A stretch of 64,000 bases of DNA from NCBI RefSeq assembly GCF_910591885.1, contig NC_063274.1, positions 7,440,001-7,504,000 on the forward strand. Direction: 5' to 3'. Positions 34,979-50,000 of the stretch are shown piece after piece. Under the pieces are notes generated by a model. The model saw only the letters and a program-made list of their open reading frames with translations. It searched no databases and had not been told where the DNA came from. The DNA comes from Bombus terrestris (Eukaryota > Arthropoda > Insecta > Hymenoptera > Apidae). The position numbers were made by a program, and so were the translations under genes. Each line of letters starts with the position of its first letter. The stretch's first letter is position 1.

Positions 34979-37900
34979 CGCTCCTAATCATCGTAGATAC
35001 TGCGAACAAATGAAAAAGGTTGTCTCAATCTATCTTACTGATCGTAGTACTAATATCGTGGAAAAATATAAATTGCCAGTTTATATATTGGATATGCAAT
35101 ATGGGGAGAGGATAGACTTATTTTATATTCGTTTATAAATTAATTAATATAATTCAAACGTATTATCCTTGTTTACTTTCCAACTTGTAAAACATATAAT
35201 GTTCTTACCGCGTAACTTGTTTTTTATTTTCCATTTTAAAGCAACTTCAATTTAATAACTCACATTGAAGCAAAGCATAACAAAGATATTAAATATCCGC
35301 GTCATTTTTTATAAAAGGCTTTTAATAATAGCAGAAACAAACTTTTGAATATTGCAAAGTAACTGTAATTTTTGTTGTATCTGCAAGCTATTGTCTAACA
35401 AAAACTTTGATAAGTCATTTTGTTATTAATTGTATTATATATTATTTTCTCAATAAATTATACAGCATTATAAATACAACCAGCATCGAAGCACAATGTT
35501 AATGTTATAATATAGCTTCAAATTTTATGGCAATAGATATTGTTTATCAAACATTCATATTAAAACTATGTACTCTACTGATTGACTATATACAACATTT
35601 TGATATATACTTATCATAATTAAACAATTACTTAATGTAAGTAGTAAAATTATTCATTAATTTATTTATTATGGTAAATCTTTAAAAAATGTGTTATTTA
35701 ACGTTTTATTATATTGATATTAGAAGGTCACAAATGAAAGCATAAAGTGATTTAAAAAAGATATGGGTTTATCCTAGAATTACGTGAAATAAACAACGTG
35801 GCACTACATTGATCAATGTTGGAAGATTTGTATAGATAGCATTTGTTAAATGAACTATATCTTGTTTTAACATTTTTTATAATTGTGTGCTATAAATATG
35901 TAATTACTATTCTGTACCCTGGTTTTTATTTAAAAATGTAACTTTCTGTCGCATATATTTTACCGTTCAGATAAATGATGTATACTGATAGATTCTGCTC
36001 AACTTTATATTAATCAATTGAATGTAATGAAAAGTGATAAGTAGAAATTATGTTTTGTAAAATAGATATTCTTTTACTAGCTTGTCATTTACATGTTATC
36101 ATTTTGGAACAATAAATTCGTTTCGTATTATTGAATAATTAATTATGTGTCTGTTATAAAAGTAATATCATATAACGTATTATCTCCATTCTTTATTTTG
36201 GAAATATAAATTTGCACAAACTGAAAATGAAATTTTGATTATATGATTATGTCATGAATACTGTTACTTATCGCTTTTCATCTTTTCATCTATGTTTAAA
36301 GTTATGTATAAATTAATATGAATACATGTATTTATATGTATGCGCACGCAGCTTCTTTACTTTTACAGATCAGTCACTTTAAACAGCTTTACAATATAAA
36401 ATATGTAATATATTGAGAAAAAAACAATAATTTACATTTTTCATGTGTTTGAAACATTTTACTATTTTATATACAAACACAGGTACTAAGAAAATATTAA
36501 AAAATACTTATTGCAGTTTGCGATTTATGTCAATAATATAGAGTATGCCTACTGATGACTTCTTCAAAACTGTTTTCAAGCTTACATTTTTACAAGAGAC
36601 TATATATTACTATGTAGTTCTTATTAACTACATGATAATTTATGTAAGTAAGAACTTTTAAGGACATATAAAAGTGATAAAAATATCATGTTCTTAATCT
36701 AAGCATAATTCAATTGTATAAATTATGAATATACTATAATTTTTTATAATCATTCTTTAATAGAATTATAATATTGTTTATTATGAATTATGCGTATTTT
36801 TGCTGAAGGTTACAACATTAAAAAAGGAATACAGTACAGATTATTGTAAGATTGAGACAGCCATTTTCTATAAATCAATTTGTCTCTTATATGATTATTA
36901 GGCATTCCAGAATTTAACAGTCCAATGATTACGTTATCATTAAGATTATAACTTGAATATTGTATATACAACTAACCACTAACATTCAAAATAAATTGCA
37001 TTATATATGATACTAACATTGTTACGTTGTTGACGTATATACAGATGACAACAGTTTTGTTACAATAATGAACTCTATGATGTTTCACTGTATTAATTGT
37101 AAATTGTGTTTTCTTCTTCGTTTTCTTTGTGAAATGTACCGCGTTCTTTGTAACATTTTATTAAAAAATAGTAGCTTCAGTTAAAATACAGATAGCATGA
37201 AAAGAGGGCAACATTTTGCATTAATTTCTTGATGTTTTACATTTTTTAATGAGTTGCTGCAAGTGTCATTGTGATACAAATTATAAAGTTTATGTAAACA
37301 AGATTGTGATGAAAAATATAAACAGTTTTGTTAGGCTTCAAGAAGTGAAACAGTTATCATTTAATGTTTTCATTATCACAATATTTATAATTTATTGCAA
37401 CCGAGATGTACAAATTATGTTGTATTATTAATACATAAGATAACATTTGAATATTCCGCACTATCATTTCTTTATCGCGTTTAAACTGTTCAGCCTGTTT
37501 TATATACAAAATATATATGTTCATTTGTTATATATATATTAATAGCTTGCTGTCACTAAAAACTTACAGCATATACCACCGTCTATACTCTATTATAATT
37601 ATTTTTATATTTACACGATTTAAAAATTTGTGATGAACAAATTAATTTAAAAAAAATTAATACTTTAATTATAGTATATACGCATGGGATTCATTTATAA
37701 CAGTAATTTATATAATTCGAATAATATCTAATGTACATTTATAGCACGTAGTTTACAAAAAATACTTAAACTAGAAATACTATACAAGAATAAAATAAAT
37801 GCATAACAGAAACGTAAGTTTTATGGTTCATTAGTATCCTGAATGAAATGCTAAGATATTAATATTAAATCAATAAGTATTGCTGATAATTTATATTTGA

Positions 37901-38085
37901 ATAACCGATAGAAAAAAGTTAAAAATAATGAAAAAACTCAGTCTTAGTTCGCTTACGGGTCTTTTTTCATAAAAGATGTCATTTAAATATACGTGGATAT
38001 GTTTATCACTACAAGTGACGATAGCTAAAGTAAAATGATAATGACGATGCTAATATAAATACCGTGCATGATATTTAACATATCT
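34979..38085. other. 3' region between convergent Syx13 and ABTB2-like gene
   Basis: Very AT-rich with no credible ORF. It is likely made of long 3'UTRs of the two converging genes plus a short spacer. AATAAA occurs several times, for example at 35452-35457 and near 36110, so alternative Syx13 polyadenylation is possible. No RNA gene or repeat element was recognised. Confidence 0.5.
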
Positions 38086-41000
38086 CTAAGCTTTCATCTT
38101 ATTTTGTTGCTGAGATCGTCTAGCTTTTATTCTTGCTTGTAAAGTAAGAAGAAGGCCTGCGAGGACATCGTGATTAGGCAGTTTTTTAGCGAACAATAAA
38201 CGTTTAACTGAGTCATCGTAAGTTAACAAAGCGACCATATTTTGTAGTAAAAAACCTTGACAATATTCTAAAAGTTGCGTGGCGTTGTAAACCTGGAAAT
38301 TGTTAAATGACAAATCATTTATTTTATATTTCCTCTTTAACAAAATGTTTATGGTATATAATATTATATCTAATAAAATCTAAACAAGATACCTTTGCGT
38401 GAATATACATAGAAACGATATTGTCGAGATCAACCATAGAAGAACATTGTGCCTCGCAATACCTAAGTAATCCATCCAATTGGAAAAAGTTTGCGGCTGC
38501 CATTAACTCCAGAACATCACTTTGATTAACTTCTAACGTAGCACAACCACCATGGTATAGAAATTCCATAACCATCTGAATATTAAAATATGGTTTAAAT
38601 CTTAAATAAAAAGCTAAGACTTTTTAGCTCTTTTGAAGTATTATATACCTGGAAAATGTGATATCGAATATCGTTAATTTGTACAATAGGAGGATTTCCC
38701 TCGCACAGTTTTGAACTTAACATATTCCTAAATCTCGGTGACGATGTGACCAAAACGATTTTATGGCCATAGAAGACTCTGCCCTCCACTCTGAATTGTA
38801 CATCGCTTAATTCTGGATTATTTACAAACTTGGGATCTATTCTGGATCCACTAGAAAGTGTTGTATCTCGAATAGGTTTTATTGGTTCCCATCCAAAGCA
38901 CGTACAGAAAATATCCGCGAGGAGAAGCGTCGTTCCTTCTTTCTATAGAAAAAATACAAGCCGAAAGATATAAGAAATATTCTTATTCAAATCAACTTTA
39001 ATCAAGTTGAAATATGACTTACTTTACTATATCTAAAAATGTTAAACAACAGTGGGAGACATTCTTGTACGAATTGTGTCGAATAGTCATCTGGGCAAAC
39101 TTGAAGAAAATCTTGAAGTAATTGATCTATTACCGAATCTAATCTTATTTCGTGAGCTGTTGCAAGACTATGCATCCAGCAATGTAACGTCCAACCCACT
39201 TTTAATCCACGAAGTTCCATCGTGATATCTGTGAAAAAATTCATGTTTATACAAAAAATATATAAGTATACTTTTTAAGATGATTTCTTCCAAATTTGTT
39301 TTACCTAAGTGGTTGCTTTCAGCACTATGGTACATTGCTTCTTGTAAAGCTTTAGTTTGAACTTTATTAAAGACTGGCTCTTTGCCTTCTCTTCTATTTC
39401 CTCTTCCATCTACAGTTTGTTGTTGGGGACTAGTACCGGCACTACCTTCTGCCAAAATTTCTTCTAATGACAATACTTCTTTTTCTCCTCGTTTGGCAGA
39501 GAAGTTTAATGGGTGAGACAACAGTTGATGAAGACAACTCCTTTGACCATGAGCTGTTGCTACTGATATTGCACTATAAGATAAGAATACAAAGCGATTA
39601 TAATTTACTACTTCTTTGGACAATAATAAACTATATTAAATTTGTCATCAGGAAAATTAAAATAAATATTTTACTTGCCTATAACAGCCCCGCTGAGCAG
39701 AACCAGAGTACGAAAATGAATCTTTTATCAAAGTAGATAAAAACGGCTGAGCTCCATGAGCCAAAAGAAGTGCAACCATTTCATAATTGCCAGATGCTGT
39801 AGCCGCTTGCAATGGTGTAACCGTAGATTTATCTTCGCTCAATTTAGCCCCACCTTCAACAGCTGCACCCCTCTCCAACAATATTCTAGCAATATTACAA
39901 TGTCCTAACAACGCCGTGTAGGTTAAAGCAGTCCAATGTTGCGTTTCTGCATTGAATCCAGACTGATTACAGAATGTACTATTAGAAACGTTACTAGAGG
40001 TGCTAGGTGAACTGGAAGACGAATTTGAAGACTGCACATTCTTTCCTGGAGTCATTACAGCAGATGACGTCATTGGACTTCTAGCATTTGATACATTTAG
40101 AGCTGCTGGAGCCTTGGAAGGTGTGTTCGCTGATTGTCCAGTGGATGGAGGTGGACTTTCGATGTTCAAATCAGCGCCAGCGTCTAACAATGCTAGAACA
40201 GCGGTTTCATCACTGTTTATACACGCTATCATTAAAGCAGTGAAGCCATTATCATTCACAGTATTGATCTTTGTCGACGGTAAAAGAGGCATGGCTTGAG
40301 CTATTAAATCTGCACGACCGCTTGTTAGCATCTTGAAGGCCATATCCATAGTTAGGAGCCGGACGTATTCAGAATCGTCAATGCGCTTCGAGCAGACTGA
40401 AACTTCTTCGAAGCTGTGAACGAAGTTTATTACAAAACCTTATTAAAAAAGCTAACATTATATTTTGGGACCTTGCCTTATAGGGTATTCAAGGTACTTT
40501 TATTACTCTGTAAATTCTAATATGTATTACCATATCGGTCTAACAGGACAATCTACTCCGGGCAATAGCAATCTGGCAGCTTGATTAATGTCATCTTGAT
40601 CCACAACTAGACCGTGCCTGTGTTCTGCATGAGCGGTCGCAACTCTTAGCCATTCAACCAGTGGCGGAAGTACGACGTACGCTCGTTCGTATGCGAGTTC
40701 TTGTATCCCGGAACCTCGTTCACCGTGTTCCAACTGTATAAAATTGTTTCATTACATTACATTCAGACAATAGAAAAGAAGAGCAAAGATCCGGATCAAA
40801 TGGACAAACCTGCGAACACCTCATGTAATAAAAGAGAGCATTCAATGCCTTGGTTGTTAAAGGTATAGGTGAACGTCCTGCTTGAGCTACTTTTGATATT
40901 AAATCTACCAGTTCTGACATTGATCCTACGCAGGTGGTTAAAAGCGACGGTTCTAACGCTGATCCCGCTGCATCTCTTCCGCTGCGAGATGATGAGGAGG

Positions 41001-44000
41001 AATTTAAAGAACTGATACTGGCCCAACGTGGCATGGCAAGTGCACCTGCGAACATTATGAGATTCTCCTAAGATCAAGGAATATGTGAGGTTCTCCTAAG
41101 ATAAGGAAGTGGATTAAATGAAGTTTATTTCATTTATAGTACATCTTAATACGTTAAAAAGCTAATAATTTATATAAAAAATTCAAAACATATTAGGAAT
41201 ATTTATTGTTTAATGAATTTTTTAATAAGTTCTGAAATATATCGGTTAACAGTAAAAAAAGAAAAGAATTACATTAGTAATCGTAATTAACTATAGTAAT
41301 TAAGTAGTAGATGGGGTCATAATATGGTTAAAGCGGGAAATAATAGATTTTAAAATAATATTAATTAGCACGTTGGGAAATAAAGGAATACTTTTTGCAT
41401 AAATAATTATTGCCTATCTAGCTTAGTTCTTAACAAAATAATTTTACCTGATGCCGTTCGACCAGCATTTAGATGCGCGTACGGTTGCAGAAGACCCCAT
41501 AAATCTCCACTGTTTGCAATAGCATGTTCCAACATGGTTGCAGTCAATGTTGTATGGGGATCAGTCGGTATACATTGTAGTAGTATTTCTTCCAACAGAT
41601 TTTCGATTCCAGCGGTCAAATATATGGCTGCATACTCGTGTATCATTCTTCCTAGTCGTACATCAGACATCCAACGAAGAAATCTTCCCACTGGTAGTTG
41701 TAGCCCGGATCGAGATGCTTTCGATTGCTTTAACTGATCACCAGATACGGCGAACATCGCTGCAGCACGCAAGCAGGCCTATAAAAAGAAAATAAGTGGA
41801 TGAATGTCTATACTAACGTAGTAATAATTTGCCTGAAATCTGTCTGTTATTCAAGGTCGCTAAAATATAATGCTCGTCTATTACTGGGACAAGAAGTTGT
41901 CTAGTTTTATGATCGTACTTTCTCGATTGATTATTTAAATATTATTCAAATATTGCTGTTTACACATAATACATTCAATATAAACAAACTTAGCTATTAG
42001 AATAAGTATTTTGTGATATGAGCCTATTTTATGAGACCATTATGTTACTACAACATTACCTATCTTTATTGTATTATCTGTTTTTACATTACTATATTAT
42101 TACCTTGTAAGTGATGCCTAGTTAAAGCAAGCGTGTATAGAATAAACATATATAAAAATTAGTGCATGGCTATTACAGAGTTTATGAACTTTGTCCGTTT
42201 AGGGTTATTTCCTATGCAAGCAGGGAGACACCCGCCATCTTCTAAATTCACGCGGATCAAACGCTTACGGTGTAAAGCTGAATTTATACCTTTATGAATC
42301 CTGAGGGATACAATGACGAATTTATTTTAATCAGCTCAGTTTTAGCCTTTGCTAATATCAATGTAACATAATATGTTTTATTACTATTAATATTGATTAA
42401 TGAATAAGATAGTAAAGGGTATTTAGATAAGCAATTTATGCCTAGAATATTAAATTAGCAATTTACTCATCTTTAATTATCACATCAACGAATCACGTGT
42501 TTTATTTCACGTACCTTGGTACAAGAATCTGCCAAGGCCGGACAAAGCACAATTTTGAATGCGCTGTATACCTCGTGTTTACTGCATAGACCAACAGGTT
42601 TAGCCAGTCTCTGAGTTTCTCGACCGATTCTAACCAGCGCTCGTTGCAGCAGATAAGAGAGACGCGGTATCGTTTCCATAGAGACTTGCTCCATGTGTTC
42701 TCTAGTGCGACCATTTTGCAACACGCGAAGGACATCGTGGTGCGTCCATGGTAATTGCTGTAACTCTACCAGCCGATTATGAGAGTCTACCCAGACGAAC
42801 TCGTCAGCACTGGTTACGTTGGTATTTATGGTTTCTAAGCTGGAGTGCCTCATCAGTCTCCTTACAGCTGGTTCTGAACTCTCGGATCCGCTCAAGGAGG
42901 AGTAGGTGGAAGACGATTTATGGGAACGCATAGTAAGCTGCTGAATTGCTAGTTTGATATCTTCTAAGCCAGAACCTGACCATGGGACCTGTAACTACAA
43001 TATAGTTATTGGAAAAAGAAATTTAAGGCAATGATTCTTATCAACAATGGATTTCTATGTTATTGCAAAAAGCACACCTTAGCGGGTGTAGCTCTGTGTC
43101 TGTTACGATTTTGCCCAGATCTATTCCTGCCATTTCTCTGAGTAACCGAGGCCGATAAACGATCGTCTTCTGGCACAGAGTTCAGCTGCTGTGGACTGTG
43201 TGCCCTATGATGACGATGCGGTGGTGAACTGCTACTCGTGTGGCCACCTGTGTCCGACATGCTTGCATGTCCTGACGATCGATTTTCATCTGATGAACTA
43301 TTACCGGTACATTCTGGTCGCCTCTACAAAAGATGTTCATATTTTATAGCGTTTGCTCTTCAACATCATAATATATCGTGAGATGATGATGGATGGTGAA
43401 GAAGGAATATAAGGAATAAGGAGTAGATTGTTAGAATATTAGTATCTTTAGAATTGTATAATGATTAAGTTTTTGAGAATGAGAATGGAAAGTCAAATAT
43501 CATGTTCATATCACTATCGCAATACTAATTTTGTGGATGAGTTAAAAAATATTCAGATTGCAAAAAGAGCATTAAAATACCTGAAGCGCGCGAATTTCAT
43601 GTAAACTAAGATGGTAGTGTTGAGAGTGATGGGGATGTTGAGGCGTTGGCGTTGGAGCAACGCTGTCCGTGTCCCTTTCCGCCACCATGTGAACCATATT
43701 ATGAACACCGTTTTTTGGAGAACTTTCTGTGAAGTCTTTCGAGTATGGAGGACAGTACAATTCTCGTCCACTGCCACCGGCCGGTCTACAACAAATTTTT
43801 AGATCGTTTCAAATTTTTGAAATAAATTTAGCACATTTAAATTTTGAAAATTTTTCATAATTGCATAAACATCCGCAGTTTACTATCAAATAATATACGT
43901 AAATTAATTCATATAGTATCTTTTCGAAGAAGTGGATATTCCTTCCTAAAAGAATTCATAATTACATAATTTAACTAATTAAACAAAAAATTTTAAATTA

Positions 44001-47000
44001 TATGATTATCTACATTGATATAATCAAATAAACTACTGTTCTATAAAGTCTACTATTACTACACATTAGCCGCGCGTGTAGAGCATATACGGGGGGGGGG
44101 GCACGTTATTCGATATCCTGTTAGGCAAGTTTCTCGTTAATTGCCCGCCAAATAATTATAATCCAGCGAAGCCCTTGCCAGTTCGATCTTTCTTTTCCAC
44201 TGTGCCTTAAAAAAGCAAGAACGTTGAAAAAATACTTGGTTACCGCGTATTCCGTTAGAACGATTTAGCTTTGAAAGAAATCACGTTCTCCAATGAACTC
44301 AGAATCTATGGAGCAACAAAAGTATTCAATGTCTTCATTAGAGATTGAAGAGATAAATATAATAGAATATTATGAAAGATCACTGCATAATAATTTATGT
44401 ATTCTGATGTGATATCGTGATGAATGATATTTATCGCTTATCGTACGCTTTTGATTATTTGAGGTTTGTTGTTTTTGTTCTATATTAGCATTAACTGAAT
44501 ATTTATATATATAATATGTATATATAATGATATATAATACTTTCATTCGTAAATTGCATGATACATAGTTGTTTACACAGCCTAATTGTTAACCCCATCT
44601 ATCTCATTGATTCATTAAAAGCGCTCTCTATTCACGGAAATTAGTTCGTGTAACGCTCGATCGATAAAAGCGGTCGATAAAAGTTATGAGCTGTTGTTTC
44701 TTACATATTTGTTGATTTTTTTATGCCCCGTATTGCCCTAATATTATATAACCTAGGATTGCATGCGAACGAATCACGAATGAACATATGAACGCGGTTC
44801 AAGCGTACAAATTAACAATATTTGTAGCTGTACGAAAGTAGCAAGAGATTCACGTGCTCGATAAATTTCGGGAAAGGTAGATCATGGTCCACATGTGTTT
44901 CGTGTATCTCGATTGTGACCTCTTTGTTTCTCGCGATTGTTGGTCGCGTAGGGCGTTCACGCGCTTCAAATTCTTTCTCGATGAGCAAACTACCCGACTC
45001 GGAAATAAATTCGATTTGTTCCGAATTCAGAGAAAAGTATCGCGTTCCAAAAATCTACGGTCGTCTTCTTGGCGATCCTCTCGGGCCTGTAATTAATCGT
45101 ACGAGCCGGTTTCTGCGTAAGCGACGAGCTTGCGTGTTTCCCATTAGGTTGCGTTTCCATCGTACGTACAGGTGTGTATTTTGACGTTGAGTTTGAAATT
45201 GTTAAAAAAGGGTAAATTCCAACCTTTAGTTCGAGAGCCAGATGGATAAAGATTTAATGGATTAACATTAAGTAAAAGTGGCTTGATTAATGGAAATTTT
45301 CTAGGAAATTATATACATTGCCAGTTGAATAATGTTGATGTAGCTGTGATGCAGGGGAGAGGAGACAAATCGACATCGGCTAGTTTCTACTAGTAAATCA
45401 ATGTACGTAAAGGGTTAATGGTGCAAGGTACGAGGATTGATTGTTAAGTTTTATTATGAAATTTGTGCAGATTTCAAAGTAACTTAGGTATGCAGTATTC
45501 TAACCTTTTTATACTATTTGTGTATACTATATTAAATATAAAAGTAAATGTTAGCTGCACAGTGTACTAATTTCACAGATACTAACTGACCTAGAAGAGT
45601 AATGCTCTGGTGAAACAAGTTTCACACTTTTATTTACCATTTCCTCTGAAATTAAAATTGTGCTTAATACCATTAACGAATGATATAAACACACTCTTTG
45701 TTTCTCTAAATCGGTAACACAATCTTCAATAGAACTCGTGTACAACTAGTGATAACAAAACCAAAGAAAAACAAAACTTGTATTATATAATGACAGTAAG
45801 GTTTCACATTTGGATATAATATCCCTTTTCTTCCCGTCTAATGCTCATCATCAAGCAAACTAGTCTACCCTCCTAACAGGAAAAAGCCGATGGAAATTAT
45901 ACTTATTTAATCGTCAAATTATGCTACCACCCCACCATTGAAGTTACAAAACAAACGTTTCATCTCTGGAACGAATTTGCAAATAATATAGCGAGGGTAG
46001 TTCAATAAATAATATTTCAGCTATTTTTAGTCTTATAAAGTGATATTACAATGAAAACGACTAATAAAGATATACTTATCGTGCCTTTTCCTGTGATCTT
46101 CGTATGTTTAAATCGCGTGACTCACTCGATATAAATTAATATTCGTGGTACGTGCAAGCCTCCGAATCATGGCACCTGCTTTTTACTTGAACTGTTCCGC
46201 ATGCGCGTGTTTCGTGCGGACCAGTGGAAACGCGCCCTTAATGCAATTACAGATAGTCGCGAGGAGGAGCGCTGCAGCTGATAAACGTTTCATTCACAGG
46301 GGCTTACCCAATTATGCTCCGTGAGAATAATTTGTTCTTTTAGAGCCGGGTATTCGATCAAAATAGGTTAAAAAAACGTGATAAATGACAAAGGCTATAA
46401 CCATAATGATTTCTATTTAAAAGATCATTGCAGTTATTACGGACATTTTTTCTAACTATAGCATGTGCGTATTTCGATTAATTTATTTTATACAAATAAT
46501 TTATTTGTACATAGCAATGCAATTAAAATTGTTAATACTGCTAAATTGTGTTCTTTATACCTGTTGTTAAAATGTTTTATTATACCGATCTCTATGCTCT
46601 GTTATAACTAGTTCTACCTCAGCAACCAATTTCTACATACAAAGCATCTGTTCTACCTATGGATGCCTCAATTATACGTTTTTAATTAACTACGATTAAA
46701 TGATCTACCAGGTCGTAGTCTGAAATATTTTCAATTTTCTGCGTTTCTTATCGTTAGTTAACTTCATATCACGTTAGTGAATCTCTTTAGTTGTTTATAA
46801 ATTTCCAAGTGTAAAAGACCATTGCAAATGGACGAGATGAAAGGAAGTTCGAGTAATAATTGCCTTTCTAAAATATGAATATCGATGGAAATATCGATGG
46901 AAACTTATATAAACCTGGAATTTATCTAAAACTAACATAAAAATCTGCCGAAACTTATTATAAAAATACTCAAACTGACCGGATAATTCAAACTTTCCCA

Positions 47001-50000
47001 TCATAACTTCATTTCATCCAACGGACTATGAGCGAAGCACTGACCATGCGTCGTCCATCAAACCTCACAATCTATTTCCCGCGACCACTTATAAGTTTCC
47101 GCAAAAACCGTTAAATACCACGAAGACCGAACCGCCAAGCGGTTACGCGAATTCCATATGCGAGCCTCACGGGTAACATGCTCATTTTTCATCGTCATGG
47201 TAAACGCAATGCTCGCTTGATTTACCCCCTCAGGCGCCACTGCTGAACGAAGCTCCAGTCTGCCTTGAACCCGGTGTTGTCCCCCGGCAAGGACCAATAA
47301 TCCTCGACCTGGCTTTCGTCCTCCTCGATCTTCAGCACGTCCTCCCTGCTAGGGCTGACGTTCACCACGATTTCGTGCGTGACCTTGACGTCCTCTTCCT
47401 CTACCAAACTCACTGTGGACCGTTGCCTCTCGTTTTGCCCCTTTCCACCACACCTTTCGTCCTCCAGACCATCAGCAACTTGTTCTTCCTTCTTCGACTC
47501 CATTATTTTTAACTCGCCTTTGTTCGTTAATTGAGCTGAAGATTCTTTACCGTTGAATCTGTGATTTGGTCTCTGATTCGTGTCACCGAAGTAGATCACA
47601 GTCTTATGAGCTACCTCCTTGTCACTCTTTTTAATGTTACAGCTGGTTACCGGTATCATCGTACCCTCCATTTCTTCCCTGTGATTAATGTCTTCTATCG
47701 TGGTACCATCTTTAGGGTCACCAGAATTTGGTATATTATTACCTATATTTAACCATTCTTTAGACGGTGATTTACTAGTAAAAGGCAGGGCGCGACGCAG
47801 GATGAAGTTGACGCCCTCGCGACGAGGTGGAGCCTCTAGGTTACCAGGCATCCTGTAGTTGGTCAGTTCACGGCATATCACGCATTTGCAATCCTTCTTG
47901 TTGCATGATCTTCGTTCCGTCAATGGCATGTCATCCGATGCTTTCATGTAAATGCATTTCGTCGTCGAGTTCCTTGGTTTGGTCGTGTGATGGGGCAAAA
48001 ATTAAGTCGGACAGATGTATCAAGGGAATGGTTTGTAACCAGAAACGGGGTATTCTAAGTATACAGTGGTCCAGTGGTCGGTATCTGAGAGGATGTCCGC
48101 TGACTGGGTGCTTTTTGTTGGTTATTCGGCGAATGATTCTGGTTATCAGGATGATGAAATGCTTTCCTCGATGCGGAGGGAGCGAGAATTTGCTGAGTAA
48201 TTTGTTGGTAACAGACGCTGATTCATGGGGAAAATTGAGAATACAGCGGTGTGGGTTTCTTGGGTTCTTTGAGTACAGCGAGTGGGAGGAATTAGATAAT
48301 TTTTTGCAGATGTGAACTGGGTGAGTCGCTTTTGTGATATTATATCATTCAAAAAGTTCACTGATTTTTTTAGATCCACGAATTTCGATCGCATAAATGA
48401 TTTTATGTTAATGAACTTCACTGATTTTAACTTTATTATAGCGATGCACATATGTACCTTGATTAAATAATTTGAATTGACTTACGATAATGCAACATTT
48501 CTTGGTACAAGTCAAAAGAGTACTCCAATAAATTTTGCAATCAACTACAGATTACTTTAGAATGCAATTTAAGTCACCTCTGCTCACAGACATCACGGGC
48601 AACTTCAAATTACAAAATGCTCCATAATCCAGTCAGAAAACCACAAACTAAAATCACGATTGCCGTTTAGAAATTGAGAACGCAATTGGGAAATTGTCAC
48701 TAAATTACATAATTACCGGAATATGAATTTGTCTAATCATCCACAATCTATTAATGAAGTAAATCGCGTTTAAGTAACAGCGAATCATTAAGAACTATCA
48801 GCGTGGCTTTGCGTGGTTTTTGACCTGTCCTCGTTCCGGCACGCGATTGAAAACACTATGGTCTGCGGCGACGGGATCAGCAGGTGAAACGCGTGCACTT
48901 CCTCCGCGGACCGCAATGTCGGCGAATAGAGCACGGCTCCCGTATCACTTTCCTTTCGTTGCTTCTTTACCCCCCGGGCACCACGTAACAGTATCACGAA
49001 AGCGGGAGCTTCGACGTTTATCGCGTGAGAACGTCTTCCTTTCTTTCTTTTTCCTTCTTTTTCTTTTTGCGTGTTCTTTACTTTTCTTCAGTGATGGGGG
49101 ACAGGCATTGACAATAAATGTCACCTTTGCACGTTTCCGTGATATGATTTATGTTTCTGTATGAAGGGAGCGGTAATTCAAATTATGCGGAGAATTCTTG
49201 GCTGTCTTCCTTTTTAGGTTAAGGTTAGATGTTTGATGGAACAGAACGGTGAAACGATGATTGTAAAAATTGTCTCAAATTTTAGTACTTTCTTTTTTAG
49301 GTTAGGATAGAATACAATGGTAGAAAAGGGTTGTAAGATACTCGACTGATATTAAATAATGTTCAAATAATTCTGAAAGATATTCAGAATGCTTACGATA
49401 TCCATAATGTTAAAACTCGTATAATTCTTCAAAATATCAACCGAATAATAATCAGAACTTAAATAATTGCCCAAACAATATTCAAATCCTCAACAGTTTA
49501 CCAAAGTCTTCCATACAGAACGCGATTCGCGAGAGAGATTGGCGTTTACTTGAAGGTAAGCCCATTTCTGATCGGCAGAAATTTCGTTATCCAAGAATTC
49601 CTGAGAAATTATACGAAATGCTCGCCAGAATGCCAAACATAGAATATAAGAGACCAATTACGCGCATTCACGCTCCAGACTTTCACCGTTCTGCTCCGTG
49701 GAAAATTGATTCCAAATGAAATATCTCCAATTTCTAGCAACGTCCACCAACCTATTAGAGCTCATCCGCAAATTACTTTATAAAGATCATTTTATACTTT
49801 GTACGAATCTATTTCTCTACCTCGCTTGATTGCGAAGTTGTTGCCTTATTATGCTATTTCATAAAATTGTTCAGTCATTTGGATTATGTATGTCTGGGAA
49901 GTATTGTTTGAAAAAGTTAAAGATAAATAAAATTTAATGATTTACACGCAGCTACAGATACTAACTGTAAGATGTTATGTTTTAGGAGAAAAACTCATGG

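Noticed and set aside
47948..47998. Longer version of the alternative exon starting at 47998
   Set aside because: The codon there is TTG, not ATG, and a TAA lies just upstream with no acceptor between. The first ATG is at 47947.
47827..48315. 162-codon plus-strand ORF
   Set aside because: Partly antisense to the alternative ABTB2-like exon; no protein features.
48820..49164. 114-codon plus-strand ORF with hydrophobic segment
   Set aside because: Starts at a non-ATG codon in a CpG-rich island, and the hydrophobic run comes from a simple T/C-rich tract.
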